Source: Rugalucina vietnamica
Lineage: Eukaryota; Mollusca; Bivalvia; Lucinida; Lucinidae
Assembly (NCBI GenBank): GCA_964017185.1
Contig: OZ024876.1
Span: forward strand, 28,798,278 to 28,862,277
Direction of reading: 5' to 3'
DNA length: 64,000 bases
The translations under genes and the position numbers were made by a program. The notes below the pieces were generated by a model. It did not search any database and was not told the origin of the DNA. It saw nothing but the letters and a program-made list of their open reading frames with translations. Positions 24,146 to 36,654 of this stretch are shown one piece after another; the stretch's first letter is position 1; every line of letters begins with the position of its first letter.

Positions 24146-24483
24146 TTACAATATAAAAAAGTCACAAACTATCACATCTGAAGAACCTGTTTTACTTTAG
24201 TTTGAAAAAAAAAAAAAGAAACTGGTCCGTGACACCAAAGGAGTCGTACGTTAGGAAGCTTTACGAAGTTAGGTAGTCAACAGCTGTGGTAATGTCAGAA
24301 CGTTATCCTCTATTTCATGAGATTTCTATGTGGAAGTCCTTTTATGTCTGACGGCCTCATTGGAAAGAGTTCGAAAGGGCCTACTAAACCAGATTTTATG
24401 CTGAATTATAAACATATTCAGAAAAATACAGTTTATTGAAAAGGACCGATCAGCTTAGTAAAATCATAGTACGTTTCAAACAA
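24146..24483. other. No gene seen
   Basis: An A-rich run near 24206. No coding or repeat signal. Confidence 0.5.
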
Positions 24484-24998
24484 AAAGGTACAAGTAGGCA
24501 AAGATCAGGAAAAGGCGCAATCAGAAAAAGATTCCCACTCCAAAAACCGAGGTGGGAAAAAACCAAACTAACAATCAGGTACTTATACCATGAAACATAT
24601 CGTAAGCCGAATGAGCAGCTATTTTCCCAATAGGTGGCCACTCAGTTACCTTAACTTAACTAAAAATATGAAAACATACATAAGGCGCCAACAGCACAAA
24701 AAATTTTAAACACCAAGACATAAAACAAAAAGAACCACTACAGAAGTATCGACTTGGAACGATCAGTAACACAAAGTTACTGGCGGGCTTAAACCGGTTT
24801 TACAGGTACCTAACCTCACCCTCAGCTTCTGCAGTGGTTCACAACATTTAGTTAGTTCTTCGGTCCTCGTGGTGAATCTCTAACTAGTCAATGAATCATC
24901 AAGAACAAACAAATAAATCATGATAAACATCCTGATGAATCAAAAACCAGGACTCACAGATTGAGTAAGCTGCCCGACGATGGAGATCCCTGGGCGCC
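24484..24998 (-). mobile_element. Family A retroelement, 3' end
   Basis: About 515 bp matching the 3' UTR of family A, with the terminus 'gtacaagtaggcaaagatca' at the low-coordinate end. The 5' side is truncated, as expected for target-primed retroposition. Confidence 0.65.
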
Positions 24999-25002
24999 TA
25001 TC

Positions 25003-25022
25003 TATCTACCTATCTATCTATC
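25003..25022 (+). repeat. (ATCT)n microsatellite
   Basis: A short tetranucleotide run between two retroelements. It is probably the 3' tail of the reverse-strand LINE that follows. Confidence 0.6.
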
Positions 25023-25029
25023 TTCATAT

Positions 25030-26370
25030 ACTGAGTCGATCAATTTCTGATCATCATCTCAGGTGTTGGGTGGGTGCTAAATTTTGAATTTAGCAAGATG
25101 GGGAGAACATTCGGGATGGGCCATTAAAACTATTTACAAGAAGCTAAACAGAGGCATACTAAAACGTATACCTCTGAACCCCTGATCTAAACGAGAGCCT
25201 TAAATTCTTCAGCAGTCTTTGATGAGACCACTGAAGAGGGAAGACTATTCCATAAAGGGATAGTCCTCGGGAAAAAAAGAATTCTTCAGAGCATCACTAT
25301 AGGCCATATATCTTGTGTATTGTGAATCATGCGATGCCCTGGTACTTCTTAAATTGGGTGCTGGGGTCAGATATCTATCTTTATCAAGAGACACTGTACC
25401 GGAGTGAATCTTGTAAAAGAAAGTTAAGGAGGACTTCACCCTGCGGTCCTCCAGGGATGGCCACTCAAGTTCGTCCAACATATCGTCAACACTACTCCTG
25501 TTACGCCATCGCCTGCAGGTCCACCTGGCTGCTGTCCTCTGCACTTTCTCCACCTTTTTTGTCTCAGTTTCATTATAGGGATGCCAAATAGGAGCTGCAT
25601 ACTCAAGCTGAGGACGAACCAATGTTTTGTATGCAACCTCCTTTATGTGCCGAGGTGCAAGAGCCAAATTGCGCCGAAGAAAACCCAATGTCTTAGTTGC
25701 TTTACAAGAAATTTCAGAAATATGTTGACCCCATTCTAAGTCGTCAGTGGTATTTGGCGGATCGAACCTGTTCCAGAGTTTGCCGATGTAGAGAGTAGTT
25801 GAAATGTATTTGATTGCCAGGGAGGTGCCGGGTCACCCTCATTGAATGACATTTGGCAACGTTGAATTTCATTTGCCAATCGGTCTCCCATTGTGCAAGG
25901 CTATTCAGGTCTTCTTGTAGAATCTGGCAATCAGTGAGTGAATTAATGTTCCTATACAAAACACAATCGTCTGCAAATAGACGAACAGATGACCTGATAT
26001 TGTCCGGAAGGTCGTTAATAAATATCAAGAAAAGGGCCGGTCCCAAGACCGAACCTTGCGGGACTCCAGATAAGACCGGGACTGGATCTGGGGCTTGACC
26101 ATCTAACACCACTTTTTGATAGCGCTCAGAGAGCCATGAAGCGATCCACTTGTGAGTAGATCCTCAAATCCCGTAGTAGTGCAGCTTGTATAGTAATCTC
26201 TTATGTGGCACCTTATCAAAGGCCTTTGCAAAATCCATGATGATCACATCCGTTTGTCTGTGACCCCGGTTCTGAGCTCGATCCAGGTTACTAACCATGT
26301 CGTGAAAGAACTGAACCAAACTGATTATAAAACAAGAACGGCGACATAAATTAAGCGAGAAATAAAAGTC
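25030..26370 (-). mobile_element. Non-LTR retrotransposon (jockey/CR1-like RT), 5' truncated and broken
   Basis: The minus strand reads 'DVIIMDFAKAFDKVPH' (RT motif A), 'SGVPQGSVLGPALFLIFIND' (motif B), 'VRLFADDCVLYR' (motif C with both Asp) and 'GFLRRNLALAPRHIKEVAYK' (thumb), ending near 25200. Damage: an in-frame TGA just after 'KLHYYGI' (near 26165), and a small deletion near 25740 that shifts frame between 'SAKY' and 'DDLEWGQHIS'. The 5' end is truncated near 26370. Clade assignment is by motif style only. Confidence 0.8.
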
Positions 26371-26639
26371 CAGGTACATGCAGTAAGGAATATGTCAAGG
26401 AAAATGACAATCGAAGGTTTCACACTTGCAGCACCTATAATATATAGGTGAGGAGAACACTGAACTTAGACATTAAACTTAACAATGTCTATGGACTGTG
26501 AAGTATAGGTCAAGGGCACTGGGTCAAGATACATGCATGATGGGTATGTCAAAGACAATTACTATGCAATGTTTCATACTTTGCGGCCTAAATGAATACA
26601 TGGGCTGCTTGTGCCTCCAAGCAAAGGTTAGACGCAACT

Positions 26640-26915
26640 GACTGACCATCTGATTACTGGTTAACCGCTCAAGTATGAGCATGTCCATGGAAAAGTGGTT
26701 AAAAGTCGAATCATCCATACATATAAGTCTTACTGGATTACTTGGGTGGTTATATTTTAAGCCATTTTTTAATGTCATGACGTCTTAATTTTGGGTAAGC
26801 ACATTTTGAATGTCATGACATCCTAAGTTTGGGTAAAAGTCTCATAAAATGGAGGCAAATTCCCGACATGACCATAGCTGCTGACGGGGGCGTTAAGCAG
26901 CAATTCAAACAAACA
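26640..26915 (+). repeat. Dispersed SINE-like repeat
   Basis: Same family as 10795-11000 ('ttaaccgctc', 'catacatataag', 'tgtcatga.atcct', 'ccatagctg'), ending in 'gcaattcaaacaaacaaa', a SINE-type tail. Confidence 0.5.
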
Positions 26916-27954
26916 AAAAGCTTAGTCTTTTAATTGGGCGGTTATATTTGTTACATAAGAAATTGGTTTCCCGGATTCTCTCGTGCAGTCAGGACGGTAA
27001 AGGGCGATTTCCGGTTTGTCGGGAATATATCTAAATTGGGGCAAACTCACAACATAATTCTAACAGTGTGTCTTAGAATAATTTATAATTTGAATGAGTA
27101 CATACAGTGTTACATAAAACATAATTCTACAAAATTGTGACAAATAATGACACAAAAACAATGATCTTCATTTCGCTGTACATGGACCACAACTTACGAA
27201 TATGAACTGAATATCTAGTTTGTGCCCAGCGCATGGAACTGTAAGTTGTGTTCGTGTTTCAGCGATATGAATTAATAAAACTACTACGGAAAACACGCGG
27301 TGCACCTTTCGACCATGTCAAGTTTAATGACGTCACTTTCGTTGGCCGGATTTGGGTGTGATGCGCCAACATTCAATATCTACAAGATCTCACAATATTA
27401 AGCCAATACTGACGTGAACGCTATTTATAGAAACTGCCATGACTGTAACCCTTAAAACGCTTTTACTCCCTGTCCGCCACTGCTAGGCTTGAAGTGGGAA
27501 GCTTGGTAGGGGGAAGTAGCCCTGGTACTCCGTAGACTTGTACCTTCGTCAATTGCACCAACAGAAATATAGCTGCGCAAACTAATTTCAAACTGCCTAA
27601 GCTTTAAACTATGGCACCAGCCCTCGGTTCAGAACGACATAGCTTCTGACCGTGTAACAACTTCGTGTTTTCCTATAAAAATCTAAAATGTTCCAGCTAA
27701 TCATACACCTATTTGCGAGTTCTAAATCAAGACTCTCATGCGTTAATCAAAAGGCGGCCAAATGTACTGTAGACTGTACTTTACAAAATTATCTTGCAGC
27801 GGAAACATAGATCTTTTCTTATACATTTCATGCCATAAAACATATGATAAAACAGCCTTGGCGTTTGTCTTTCTGTTGTTCTCCTTCTTTCGTTTCCACA
27901 AGTATCTGTCCTTCCTTCCTCTGTTACTATGCTATATTTCTTCATGTTGTTCAG
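26916..27954. other. No gene seen
   Basis: A mixed region without recognised repeat or convincing ORF. A 71-codon ORF at 27762 has no conserved features. Confidence 0.45.
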
Positions 27955-29330
27955 TACGCCGAAGGCTTACAAGGTGAGCTTATAGTATGGTAGTCGAGCC
28001 GTCGTCCGTTCGTGCGCCCGTTCACACTTTCAAATACAAATAGCTCCGCAACTAGTCAGCCAACTGCAATCAGATTTTATCAGAAGCATCATTGGGGTGG
28101 GAAAAAGTTTAATTAGCTTTTGGGCCAGGTCGGATAAGAACTCTGGTTTCCATGGTAACAGATAGTTCCCATAGACTTACAATTGGAAAAACAAAAAAAC
28201 TCTTCTTCTCCGAAACCACAAGGCCCAGAGCTTTCATACTTTGTATGTATCAATGTATAGTGATCATCTTTATAAACCCTGCTCGGGTCCATACAGGCTT
28301 ATAATGGGAAATACATGAAGAATCTTCTATTCTGAAACCACTAATTTAAAAGCCAAAGCTTCTATATTTGATATGCAGCATTGTTATGTGGAGCTTTACA
28401 CAAATCATGCGAATCATGCCCCTTGGAGCACAAATGGCCCCACCCCGGGGGTCATTAGCTCCCATAGACTCACAATGGGAAAAACATTTAAAAATCTTCT
28501 ATGAAACCGCAAGGCACAGAACTTCCATAATTTGTGAATAACTGTATAGTGGTCATCTTTATAAATCCTGCCAACCGTGCCCCGGGGGCAATACAGGTCC
28601 CGCCCGGGGGACGTCATCATCTGCCACAGTCTTATAATAGGAAGTAAATTTTAAAATCTTCTCTGAAAGAGCCAAAGCTTCTATATTTGGTATGCAGCAT
28701 TGTTATGTGGATTTTTATATAAATCCTGTCAATCATGCCCCTGGGGTCAAAAGTGAACCCACAACGGGGGTCATTAGCTCACATAGATTAACAATGAGAC
28801 AAACATAATAAACCTTCTTTACTGAAAACACAAGGCTCAGAGCTTTCATTTTTGTGTGTCGCAATGTATAGTACTGCTTTTCATAAATTCTGCCAACCAT
28901 GCCCCTGGGGTCCATACAGGCCACGCAGGGGCGTCATTATCTTCCATAAGCTTATAATTGAAATACATGATAAATTCTTCTTCACTGAAACCGCAAGACC
29001 CAAAGCTTGTTCATGTGGTATGCAGCGATGTCATGTGGAGCTCTACATAAATCCTGCCAATTATTCCCCTGGGATCAAATATGGCTCAACAACGGGGTCA
29101 ATGAATGACCATCGCCTTATATGATGCTTTTTCAAGTGAAACAAAATGGTAGACAAGAGAGTAAACAATTCAGACAAGAGCTGTTCTGTTGGTGTAAATA
29201 GGGTTTCTAGGTCACAACACCAAGATGGCCGTCATGCCCATATATGGTAAAAACCCCGACCACGTTGTCCAGTGACTGTTCTTGATGACTCTCAGGTGAG
29301 CGATCGTTGCCCCTGGGCTACTTGTTTTTA
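27955..29330. repeat. Long interspersed repeat with about six internal units of roughly 160 bp
   Basis: Starts 'cgccgaaggcttacaaggtgagc' and ends 'caggtgagcgatcgttgcc', with related boundary sequence in both orientations. Inside, units with 'cttct...tgaaacc.caaggc' recur near 28201, 28322, 28495, 28660, 28813 and 28977. The element at 30918-31935 has the same type of borders. Non-coding. Confidence 0.55.
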
Positions 29331-29429
29331 TTCACCGACCACTTCTTATCTGTTTCGTCATTAAACTGGAATCGTCATGACATCCAAAAAGTGCTTCAAA
29401 TGTAACCAACCAACTAAACCAATAAGGCT

Positions 29430-29510
29430 TACACATGCATAAATGGTTTATGAATAAGGCTTACACATGCATAAATGGTTTACACATGCATAAATGGTTT
29501 ACGTCTATAA
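29430..29510 (+). repeat. Short tandem repeat, three units
   Basis: 'Acacatgcataaatggttta' occurs three times in close succession. Confidence 0.7.
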
Positions 29511-29519
29511 AGACGTATA

Positions 29520-30275
29520 GGTTATAACTTGAATGTTATGCGACAGTCTGCATGCTTAGTTTTTAACCCAATCATGGTTGATAACTATGCTGCCTTCTTT
29601 AATTGCACGCCGGTGGGTCGGGCGTCAGACTCTATGATGGCCCCGACTTAAAGCTATTCATTTTAGTTGGTTGGGGCCGGAGCTTCTTGTCTGTTGCTTG
29701 GCCCACCGGGGTCCAACTGGTGTTTTTCTTTTGCTCCGGGGTTAGTAGGTTATTCGGCGCCCAGGGATCTCCATCGTCGGGCAGCTTACTCAATCTGTGA
29801 GTCCTTGTTTTTTATTCATCAGGATGTTTATCATGATTTATTTGTTTGTTCTTGATGATTCATTGACTAGTTAGAGATTCACCACGAGGGCCGAAGAACT
29901 AACTAAATGTTATGAACCACTGCAGAAGCTGAGTGTGAGGTTATGATCCTGTAAAACCGGTTTAAGCCCGCCAGTAACTTTGTGTTACTGATCGTTCCAA
30001 GGCGATACTTCTGTGGTGGTTCTTTTTGTTTTATGTCTTGGTGTTTAACATTTTTTGTGCTGTTGGCGCCTTATGTGTGTTTCCATATTTTTAATTAAGT
30101 AAAGGTAACTGAGGTGCCACCTATTGGGAAAATAGCTGCTCATTCGGCTTACGATATGTTTCATGGTATAAGTGCCTGGTTGTTGGTTTGGTTTTTTTCC
30201 CACCTCGGTTTTTGGAGTGGGAATCTTTTTCTGATTGCGCCTTTTCCTGATCTTTGCCTACTTGTACCTTATGAC
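29520..30275 (+). mobile_element. Family A retroelement, 3' coding end and UTR
   Basis: Begins with the C-terminal coding end 'ATGCGACAGTCTGCATGC', giving MRQSACLVFNPIMVDNY and NCTPVGRASDSMMAPT. It then runs through the full 3' UTR to 'tgcctacttgtacctt'. It is a plus-oriented counterpart of 1955-2600. Confidence 0.7.
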
Positions 30276-30917
30276 TTAATCCACATTTCCTGGGCAGGCT
30301 CAGACTAGACCTGATTTAACCACTAATTACATGGTCAGTAGCGTAGAAGCTTTGCCAGACCCATCTAGGCCTACCCCGCCGGGACCCATACTCCCAACCG
30401 ACAACCCTTATTGCATTTCTGTTTATCCGACTTCTTCTTTTTTGGTCATGCTTTTCCAAAATAACGCGCATTTTCCTCCAACTATACTTGGTCTTACCCC
30501 TTCCTGTTATAATCAAATCGATTCGGTCTCTTCCTATCTTTTAACGCAAATGATCATCTTCAGATAAAGACGTTTGCTATAATATTCCTCGTTTTACATA
30601 TCACCATTCCAAACACGAATATCGCTGTGAACAATGAAATCCTGCTCACATGCATACTGATAGAAAACATATACATGTACAATTATGTCGCCAGATGATG
30701 TTTCATTAAAAGTCTTTGATTTTCTACCTTAAATCCATCTTATTAACTCAGCTTGCGTCTCAGATCAGTGTTTATAAATGCTACGCTGAACTCCAACCGA
30801 TCAGAAAGAAGCTCTAGTGGCACTCCTCTTAACTGTACACGTCACTGGAAAGCGCGCGCCGTGATGACGTCCATGTCAAGTTTGGAGGCACTCTTCACGT
30901 GCCAAACATGTGAATTT
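30276..30917. other. No gene seen
   Basis: No coding or repeat signal recognised. Confidence 0.45.
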
Positions 30918-31935
30918 TTAGCTCACCGGAGCCGAAGGCTCACAAGTAGTATACCCATGCTCTGTCGTACGTCGGCGTTCACAATGTCAAAGATCTTCTC
31001 CTCTGAAACCGATTTGCCAATCAAAGCCAAACTGCATGTGGGGCATCCTTAGGAAGGGGGAACGTAAGTTATAAGTAATCCAGGTCACATGACCAAGATG
31101 GCTGCCATGGCTGTAAATAGCAAAAACGTTTAAAAATCTTCTACTCCAGCGCCCGAAGGCCTGTGATTTTGAAACTTGGCATGAAAACTTAGTGAGAGGA
31201 GCTCTACAAAGTTTATATAAATCATGACCTTGGGGTGACCTTGTCCTATTTTACGGCAGCAACATAGGTCAGGTCGCCAACGCATTTAAATGGGGAAAAG
31301 TGTTAAAACGTCATTTATAGGGAAAAAAAAAACTGGCAGGATTTGAGAAAATGGACTGAAAATTTATGATTCTGAAAAATTTGGACTCCAGGCGTTGGTC
31401 TGTCCCCACCCCAGGGCAATATACATGTATATTACCATAATATATAAAGATCTTTCTCTCTGAAACCACATAGCCAATCAAAGCCAAATTTCATAGGGAG
31501 GATCTATATGAAGGGGAACCAATGTGTTCATAAATAATCCAGGTCACACGGCCAAGATAACAGCCATGCCCATGTATGGTAAAAACCCTTCAAACATATT
31601 TTTCTCTGGAACCTCTGGACCGATTTCAAAGAAACTTGGCATGCAGTATCATGGACTAGAGTACTACAATGCATTTGTAAATCATGACCCTATGATGGCA
31701 CTAACAGATTTTACTGCATGTTCAAATTAGGTAACTTAATCAGGAAACTGTCAAAATATTGAAGGGAAAACTTCCAGGAATATTTATGATTAGAGCAAAA
31801 GGACCCCAGGGGTTCATCTGGCCCCGTCCAGAGCATATATACATGTACACGTATATGACCATATTAGTCAAACAAGTTTATTGATATATATCCCAGATCT
31901 CAGGTGAGCTTTTACAGGACCATTGGTCTTCTGGT
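30918..31935. repeat. Interspersed repeat with GCTCACC / GGTGAGC borders
   Basis: Begins 'tttttagctcaccggagccg' and ends 'ctcaggtgagctttt'. Inside are two degenerate units containing 'caggtcac..g.ccaagat', 'ctctgaaacc' and 'ccaatcaaagccaaa'. Related to 27955-29330. Non-coding. Confidence 0.55.
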
Positions 31936-32350
31936 TATTTAATCAGAAATTGTTTTGATCAGCAGAACCAACAAGGTCCGCTACAAAACGTAGTGGAGTG
32001 AAGTTTCGCAACAAGACGAGAGGTAGTCTTCAGTCACTTTTCGGTGTCTTTTGAGATCACATAGTAATACGCCAGACTATAAGGGCAGGTAAGCAACATA
32101 TCGCAATAAATAAAAATCTTAAAGCTGTGATGCATTACAAAATGATTTGTGTTTATTTATACTTTCCTGACCCATACAGAACTGCAAAATAAAATTTTAT
32201 AACATTTTCATATTATTACTTCATTGATTTCTTCTGTGCCTCTTCTACAATTGGGTTTTGCTCCATGAATTGATCCTTCATGCGAATGCCCCTGTTTGAT
32301 AAATCTATCATGACCTGATGAATTAGACAATAGTTTCTTAATCTTGATTA
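31936..32350. other. No gene seen
   Basis: No coding or repeat signal recognised. Confidence 0.45.
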
Positions 32351-32582
32351 TGAGCCGTCTCATGGGAAAACCAATAATCTGCATATGCGAAACTAAAGGC
32401 GCAGATCAGCTCCGCAGTAACTGCGAAGCTGATCAGCGCCTTTGTTTTCGCTACGCAGATAGTACAATTCTCTTTCTAAATCCAAAATTGTAAGCCTCTA
32501 GCCATTTTCTGTGCTTGTACAGGCCGGTTTGTGTCAAACCTGTTCGGAAACCACATTGTTGGTTTTCCCATGCAGTGGCTAA
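32351..32582. repeat. MITE family D
   Basis: Starts TGAGCCGTCTCATGGG, carries the internal palindrome around 'cagtaactgcgaagctgatc', and ends 'ttttcccatgcagtggct'. About 230 bp. Confidence 0.75.
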
Positions 32583-33711
32583 TTTTATACACTTTAAACG
32601 TGTTCTGTGCTTAGTAGCTAATAGCAACCAACCAACCGAGTTGTTGTCGCGCAGCGACAACAACGAGGTGTTGGTTGCTTTACGATTAGAAGTTCTGTTC
32701 TGTTCTATTCTGTTTTGCAGTATGAAGACGTCGATTTTTGTGAGTCATTCAACTTCCGGAAATTTTTACCGCAGTCGAATTCCGCCAAGCGAAACCATTT
32801 AATCTTACAAATAAAAATATGCTAGACTTGTGATAGTTGAAAATAAAATTACACAAGAACATACAAGCGCTCGAAACTGCGTTTGAAATGCAAAACCTGT
32901 TTTTCTTTACTTTCTTTTTATCATTATTTTTCCTCTTACAAGCTGTGGTTCATTCTCTCCGTAATTGTTGCATAGCAACAGAAATCGTTCTTTGCTAGTT
33001 GGATGGCGGGAGGCAGTTGAAATGAGATATGCTTCTGAAATGCATGGAAATGGTTCATTGAAACTAATTCATTCATGCTGACTTAGCCAATGTTAAGCCC
33101 TGTTTAACAGCCTGAACCGGTATGACATTACTTGGTACCGCTGATTAGCACTTCGGGGCACTTCGGTGTTTAGTTGTCTCAAAGATAACTTTGTCAAGCG
33201 AAGAAGGACTCGAAATTTCACTACCTGATTCGGTTTCCTCTATGATTATTTGGATCTGCACCTTGTTTACTGCGAGTAGGTGGACATTGCACATGTTAAA
33301 CATCGTCAACAAAATATTTATAGTCTTTAACATACAGAAGGTGTAAATTTAACAGATTAAAAACAATCCGAACCACCGCCACCAGTGGGTGGGGTAGCGT
33401 AAGACGACAAGTGATCGATCAAGGACCAGTGATCGATCATCTAGTGGTTCTCAAAGGATACATGAAGTAAATCTTATGCTTACATGTACAGTTTTAATTT
33501 GTGTTGTCAACAAAATAGCCAATGGCTAATGTTATCCTGTTGTAAATTTGAAAGTCGACTTTAAATAAAGTTTCTTGTAATCTTGCTGACAAACATTAAT
33601 TGGAAAGGTCCTAATTAGGTTGAATGCAGTAAAATTTGAGCCGGTTTTGTTTTACATCTGTAGATTGTCCATCGCCGACAGCGAAAAAAGATCCGATACG
33701 AGAAAAGCTAG
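32583..33711. other. No gene seen
   Basis: A short perfect hairpin 'gttgtcgcgcagcgacaac' lies near 32640. Otherwise there is no coding or repeat signal. Confidence 0.45.
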
Positions 33712-34349
33712 TATCTCACTGGCATGCGAATTTTGTCGTGGACTTTCGCACTACATTTGTGTGAGTGTCGCATGAGTGTCGTGAGAATATTCATGTGTCG
33801 TGAGCTTGTCGCCAACTGGTCCCGAAGGTTTTAAACATGTTTTAAAATTTTATGCGAATTTTTTAAAATTGTTCCAAAATATTTCGCAAGAATGTCGTGC
33901 AACAGTCGTGCAAGTGTCGCGAACCTGTCGCCGCAAAATTTAGGCAAATTTACAATGCGAAATTTTCGCGACACTCGTAACAATGTCCTGCGAGTGTCTC
34001 ACGATGGTTGTGCGACAGTCTTATGAAAACATGCGAAAAACCTCACAAGTCACAAATATCTGGCGAGAAAATAAAACTAAGCGACATTCATACGAATGTT
34101 GTGCAGCACTCGCACGAATGTTGTGCAACTGTTGTACGAATTAAAATGAAAATAAGCTACATTCCCGGGAAAGTTGTGTGACTATTGCATGACAGTCGCA
34201 AGATTTATTTTCAAAATTAGACCGAAATTTATGAATTTGTCGCATAAATGTCTGTTCAATGAGACTGCAACGTGAAACGGTGAAAGTTGTGTTTATATTG
34301 TCAATCTTTGTCGCGAAATAGTCTCCAGTTGTCGCATTCCAGTGAGATA
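33712..34349. repeat. Non-autonomous transposon with GTCG-rich subterminal repeats
   Basis: The ends TATCTCACTGGCATGCGA and, reverse-complemented, TATCTCACTGGAATGCGA are inverted with one mismatch. The 638-bp interior is packed with variants of 'gtcgtgc/gtcgcga' in both orientations. No coding sequence. The layout resembles the element at 41204-42439 with a different motif. Confidence 0.65.
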
Positions 34350-34529
34350 GGGCTAAACCAGTCCAAATTCAATACGCAGCAATACTGTAAACAATCGAGA
34401 TAAGACAGTTCGCCAACAAGCCGCACCACCGACCCTGTATCATTTCTGATAGATTCGGAGTGATTTTTAAACAACGACAGTTAAAAGTCTTGGTTTTAAA
34501 TCTGCCTATTATATAATAAATTAATCATC

Positions 34530-34758
34530 AGGAAAACATGTCCATGAAAAGTATATCCCCTCATACCCCACTTTTGTGTAGAAAAACTGGGGAATGCAGG
34601 GGCGTACCTATTTTTCTTAGTTTTGCTCCCAAACATAGATTGTGGGTACTCGTTAGAACCGCTTCGGTGAGGCGTGCTAATGTGTACCCACAATCTAGCA
34701 AAAATAAGAAAAATATCAAAGCTTTGCTGATGAAATTTTCAATTTTTAAAGCTGACAA
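34530..34758. repeat. MITE family C, right end missing
   Basis: Starts 'ggaaaacatgtccatg' and has the central inverted 'gttagaaccgcttcggtgag'. It breaks off at a T-run near 34760. Confidence 0.6.
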
Positions 34759-34759
34759 T

Positions 34760-34870
34760 TTTCTTTTTTTTTTTTTTTTCTTTTTTCTTCAAACCCACAC
34801 AGATGCTTGAATGGTTAAGTGCGGTAATAAAATATCAGCGCTCTTAACCACTCGGCCACTAGGGCCACCC
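34760..34870 (-). repeat. tRNA-Leu/Ser-like SINE head
   Basis: On the minus strand 'tagtggccgagtggttaaga' is a canonical type II tRNA A box, followed by a B-box-like 'gtgggtttgaag' and then an A-rich run. It does not fold into a full tRNA. Confidence 0.5.
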
Positions 34871-35299
34871 CCAATATTTCAAAGTTCTGGTTACACAATC
34901 AAATGCAAATATTAGTAAATCAAAAGTATGCCTGGCTTCTATGACACTTTTGCAAACATCTCTTTACCAAGGCAATTGATGCAAAACTGTTTCAAGTTTT
35001 GAAAATAATTGGGTAATTATTTTTGTCTATCTTGTGACAAAACAAATTTAGCAAACTTATTGTGAATGAAGTGAGATTGAGGCACTTTCACAAATTTATG
35101 TCTCATGAATATTGTAAGAGTATCTTGCAAATAATCCAAATATTGCATAACATTCCAGAACTTTTACAATAGTATTGATCCCAGGAAATTGGAGACCCCT
35201 ACCACTTGGTCAAAGAGCTTGCCTGTCTGAACTTAATTAATTCATAAATGTTCAAGAACATCATGGATAGTGAAACTTGTTCTCTTTTTCTAAACCTAC
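34871..35299. other. No gene seen
   Basis: AT-rich; nothing recognised. Confidence 0.45.
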
Positions 35300-35480
35300 T
35301 TTTTACGCCCTTACAAAATTCTTTCAGCTCATATGAGATGGGCATATCAGTAGGCGGGGCGAAAACTGAAGTACTCTAAGACAAAATACTTTGTACACCC
35401 ATAAGCACACTACCCAAGGCAAAGGGGGCTTGAACCCACATACACTGGACACAGTGGTGAGACAAAGGAATGATTATGAG
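35300..35480 (-). repeat. tRNA-derived SINE, reverse, partial
   Basis: 'Cagctcatatgagatgggca' and 'gcggggcgaaaact' are the reverse complement of the body of the SINE at 35585-35822, and 'ggcttgaaccca' is its B-box region. The two copies are in opposite orientation about 100 bp apart. Confidence 0.55.
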
Positions 35481-35584
35481 CAGTATAAATGGAAAAAAAA
35501 GTTGACAAGATGAATATGAACCGCTTTTCATATGAAATTGTTCTGCCAATACTCTATTGTCTGACACTATGGTCAATTTCATTT

Positions 35585-35822
35585 GAGGTGGCTCCGTGTT
35601 TCTTAATCACTTGATCATTTCACCGCTGTGTCTGGTGTGGGTTCGAGTCCCACTCTGGCCACATGTGAGACAAGCCAAGTTCTGCTTGCGGGTGTGCCAG
35701 GTGGTTTTTCTCGCGGTTCTCCCGTTTTCGCCCCACCTATTGATTGGCCCGTCTCATATGAGCTGAAATAATCTTGAAAGGGACGTTAAACTGAATTAGA
35801 AAAAAAAAAAAAAAAAAAAAAA
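35585..35822 (+). repeat. tRNA-derived SINE with A-tail
   Basis: B box 'gggttcgagtcccac', then a body 'caagccaagttctgcttgcg ... cgccccacc', then 'tcatatgagctgaaat', 'gggacgttaaactg' and a tail of about 20 A. A complete, recent-looking copy. Confidence 0.7.
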
Positions 35823-36654
35823 CACTTTCATTTGAATAAGTTTTACTGTTTCTTTGAACTGTATACATGTACTGTTTTATTTTCAGGTAAAAAACCAGCA
35901 GTGTGGTCATGAATCCATGGTCACTGAGGTGTTCTAAATTAGCCTTGGGTAAGACAAATAAAGTTTCTGTCTTTCTTGCAAATACTTATTCAGGGTGTCC
36001 ATGGTCAGGGAAAAAGTCAGAGAGAAATCACTTTTTTCAAAGCCAAGGAATTGTCAGGGATTTTTGACATCAGTCAGGGAATTTTTCAATTTAAGCCAAA
36101 ATCAGGAAATTTTGAAAAACAGGTTTATAAAATGCCAAACTACAATGAACACAAACATTCTTTCACCTGTTGCTTGTCCTTATGAACACAAAACTGAAGT
36201 AAAGTAACTAGGATAAGCAAACTTGATGTAGAAATTCAATATGTAGATCATAATATAAAGTTGATATTATTATTTTCAGCAACTGTAGATATTCATGGTG
36301 CTGTCCTGGACTGTGACCTTTGGACCAGGAGGGGCATTAATTTCTGTTATTGTACAAGTCATAATTTCATAGGTAAGTGCTCCTCAAGTTATATGACCCA
36401 AGATTTACTCTTTCCCTAAACTCTCCTCTGGAAACCACCATAACATTTTTTCAGAGTAGAATAAAATTTAGTGATTGACATGCATAAAATTTGCTTTCCA
36501 AATGTTTTGACATGCAAAAGTTTTCAAACTGTGTTCACAAATTAATTTTATTTCCAAAAATATTCTTGAATTAGGCTCCATCCTGAAAATTAGATGGAAT
36601 GTTTCTCACAACAGAAGTCCTGTGCTGAAATAATTGATTTTTATCGTACCTGCT
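35823..36654. other. No gene; short 'tcaggga' iterations
   Basis: Around 35990-36110 'gtcaggga' recurs about five times with poly-A/T-rich spacers, a degenerate simple-repeat pattern. Small ORFs there reflect this and carry no domain. Confidence 0.4.
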
